Origin: Sphingomonadales bacterium UBA7473 | GTDB taxonomy: Bacteria; Pseudomonadota; Alphaproteobacteria; Sphingomonadales; Sphingomonadaceae | Reading direction: 5' to 3' | Assembly (NCBI GenBank): GCA_002478575.1 | Contig: DLOX01000073.1 | Span: 1-14,207 of the forward strand | DNA length: 14,207 nucleotides | Shown: piece after piece, positions 13,659-14,207 of the stretch | Position numbering within the stretch: the stretch's first letter is position 1 | How the letters are laid out: each line of letters begins with the position of its first letter | The notes under the pieces: generated by a model | Databases searched by the model: none | Seen by the model: the letters and a program-made list of their open reading frames with translations, nothing else | Told to the model about the DNA's origin: nothing | Position numbers and translations under genes: made by a program

Positions 13659-14207
13659 CTAACCCTTCGTAACCCGCCAGATCATATTGCCGCTGTCATC
13701 CGCCACCAGAAGCGCGCCTTTGCCATCAATGGCAACGGCGGCTGGCCGGCCAAAGGCCTTATCCTCATCCTTCGATAGAAATCCGGTCAGCACTGGCACG
13801 GGCTTCACACCTTTCGCCGGAAAGCCTTGCGCAGTGAACGGAATGAAGACGACCTTATAGCCTGACTTTGGTTTGCGGTTCCAAGAGCCGTGGAGCGCGA
13901 CAAAGGCCCCCTTGGCAAAAGGATCACCCAGTGCCGTTCCGGTATTGAACGTCATCCCCAAAGCGGCCACATGCGGCCCGAGCGCATAGTCAGGCCGTTT
14001 GCTATATTGTTTCAGGTCCATCCGGTCTTGCTTCACCCGGCGGTCTTCCTCTTGGCCCCAATAGAAATAGGGCCAGCCGTAAAATGTGCCGAAGGTGACC
14101 GAGGTCATATAATCGGGCGGACCATCAGAACCTAGCATGTCGCGCTCATTGACTGTTGTCCAAAGCGTGCCTGTATCAGGATTGAAGGCAAGGCCGGTTG
14201 GATTGCG
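13659..14207 (-). CDS. PQQ-dependent sugar/sorbosone dehydrogenase family protein (partial)
   Basis: This is the C-terminal 182 residues of a six-bladed beta-propeller dehydrogenase of the glucose/sorbosone dehydrogenase family. The frame is open to the window edge, so the start and any signal peptide are not visible; the Met at 14138 is internal. Seen: RNPTGLAFNPDTGTLWTTVN at the edge, then ERDMLGSDGPPDYMTSV, GWPYFYWGQEEDRRV, a propeller strand LGMTFNTGTALG, ALHGSWNRKPKSGYKVVFIPF, and the end GRPAAVAIDGKGALLVADDSGNMIWRVTKG. Characterised members oxidise aldoses with PQQ in the periplasm, but many homologues have unknown substrates, and membership does not prove PQQ use. It converges with dnaA across about 108 bases containing an inverted repeat. 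Confidence 0.88.
   Translation of the reverse strand, partial: RNPTGLAFNPDTGTLWTTVNERDMLGSDGPPDYMTSVTFGTFYGWPYFYWGQEEDRRVKQDRMDLKQYSKRPDYALGPHVAALGMTFNTGTALGDPFAKGAFVALHGSWNRKPKSGYKVVFIPFTAQGFPAKGVKPVPVLTGFLSKDEDKAFGRPAAVAIDGKGALLVADDSGNMIWRVTKG

Overview
The window looks like an ordinary chromosomal segment of an alphaproteobacterium, most likely order Sphingomonadales. This is inferred from the protein character (a CobT-type cobaltochelatase subunit, a MatB-type malonyl-CoA synthetase, ubiE next to ubiB, rpsT next to dnaA), from several GANTC sites in front of dnaA, and from two sphingomonad-style dispersed inverted repeats. Base composition is moderately GC-rich. GTG and TTG starts are used for mutM, ubiB, probably dnaA and probably a small glycosyltransferase. 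No mobile element, tRNA, rRNA or CRISPR array was seen.

Left part (1-3260, + strand): the 3' part of dnaJ (its J domain lies outside the window), then a malonyl-CoA synthetase gene and, overlapping its stop as ATGA, an alpha/beta-hydrolase. The tight spacing suggests co-transcription. A long hairpin repeat (3268-3379) fills the gap to the convergent gene.

Middle (3387-10543): a DUF2064/TIGR04282 glycosyltransferase (- strand) diverges from a full-length cobT (+ strand) that has no other cobalamin gene nearby. cobT converges with a five-gene - strand cluster, read from right to left: ubiE, ubiB, an unrecognised multi-pass membrane protein, coaC and coaB. The first two serve ubiquinone synthesis and the last two coenzyme A synthesis. 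CoaB and CoaC, normally one fused protein in bacteria, are in two overlapping frames here.

Right part (10592-14207): mutM (GTG start) diverges from ubiE. It is followed by rpsT with a clear intrinsic terminator, a regulatory gap of about 350-400 bases, and dnaA. The gap is the richest non-coding part of the window: five GANTC sites in 181 bp, a 26/30 AT stretch, a TATTTCA-N6-TGAAATA palindrome and a GC-rich hairpin with a GANTC site in its loop. This fits cell-cycle and methylation control of dnaA as known in Caulobacter. A second inverted repeat separates dnaA from the 3' part of a convergent PQQ-type sugar dehydrogenase gene that runs off the right edge.

No clearly novel multi-gene system was found. 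The points most worth a second look are the dnaA leader, the split coaC/coaB, the membrane protein inside the quinone/CoA cluster, the orphan cobT and the two repeat elements.
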